Assembly (NCBI GenBank): GCA_945898275.1
Contig: CAMDHZ010000007.1
Location: 93,855 to 157,854 of the forward strand
Length of the DNA stretch: 64,000 bases
From: Chitinophaga pinensis
GTDB lineage: Bacteria; Bacteroidota; Bacteroidia; UKL13-3
Direction of reading: 5' to 3'
This document shows, piece by piece, positions 63,519 through 64,000 of the stretch. The number at the start of each line of letters is the position of its first letter. Position 1 is the first letter of the stretch. The position numbers were made by a program, and so were the translations under genes. The notes under the pieces were generated by a model. It saw only the letters and a program-made list of their open reading frames with translations. It was not told the DNA's origin and made no database searches.

Positions 63519-64000
63519 TTAAATGGCAATCTCCTCGCCTATATTCATTAATGTTAAACTTGCTCCAGAATTGTCAAAGGCTGTTTTGGCCTCTATTTCA
63601 TCAATAACAATGTATCCAAACGTGTTAAAATGCATGCCTATTACATTCTTTGTACGTAAAAAACTCGCTGCCTCTGCGGCATCAACTGCATCCATGGTAA
63701 AATTACCACCAATAGGAAGTATTGCCCAATCAATGGTATAGCGTTCGCCTAATAATTTCATTTCTTGCGTTAAAGCAGTATCACCGCTATAATAAATTAT
63801 TTTACCTTCAAGCGCTAGTAAGAATCCAGCAGCCGAACCGCCATAAGTTCCATCGGCAAAACTGCTGCTATGCATCGCATAAGTCATGGTAACCTTGCCA
63901 AAATCAAAGGTTCTTTTGCCGCCAATATTCATAGGATGTGTGTTGCTTATTCCTTGTTTTTGCAACCATGCGTGTATTTCCCAAATAGCTATTACAACTG
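63519..64000 (-). CDS. UPF0173-type metal-dependent hydrolase (metallo-beta-lactamase fold), truncated by the window end
   Basis: Frame stays open past the listed start to base 64000 (...VVIAIWEIHAWLQKQGISNTHPMNIGGKRTFDFGKVTMTYAMHSSSF...GFLLALEGKIIYYSGDTAL). Confidence 0.85.
   Translation of the reverse strand, partial: VVIAIWEIHAWLQKQGISNTHPMNIGGKRTFDFGKVTMTYAMHSSSFADGTYGGSAAGFLLALEGKIIYYSGDTALTQEMKLLGERYTIDWAILPIGGNFTMDAVDAAEAASFLRTKNVIGMHFNTFGYIVIDEIEAKTAFDNSGASLTLMNIGEEIAI

Noticed and set aside
1-64000. CRISPR array
   Set aside because: The iterated motif has irregular kilobase-scale spacing and both orientations; no regularly spaced repeat-spacer array or cas gene was seen.

Overview
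The window is a contiguous AT-rich Bacteroidetes/Bacteroidota chromosome segment. The lineage call rests on type A and type B T9SS sorting C-termini, a LytS-type sensor kinase with a ligand-binding propeller, DUF349, DUF5683 and similar families. It is mostly densely packed core and housekeeping genes (uvrA, pyruvate carboxylase, argS, ribF, lepB, dapB, parAB). Accessory parts are a cysQ/SLC13/cysC/cysD/cysN PAPS cluster with a sulfotransferase-like gene, a PIN-domain toxin-antitoxin pair, a fused double D-Ala-D-Ala ligase, and several large T9SS-secreted proteins. I saw no rRNA, tRNA, CRISPR array, prophage or IS element. The most striking signal is not a gene. An exact 10-mer, GGTTTGAACC (reverse complement GGTTCAAACC), occurs at least 20 times in 64 kb by eye, against roughly 0.1-0.2 expected from base composition. 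Copies split 10/10 between strands, lie in coding and intergenic DNA, and are read in all three codon phases. The flanks extend it to TnGGTT-TG-AACCnA. It behaves like a highly iterated genomic motif (HIP1-, DUS/USS- or architecture-site-like) and is the main candidate for an undescribed system. All counts are by eye and need a computed genome-wide check.
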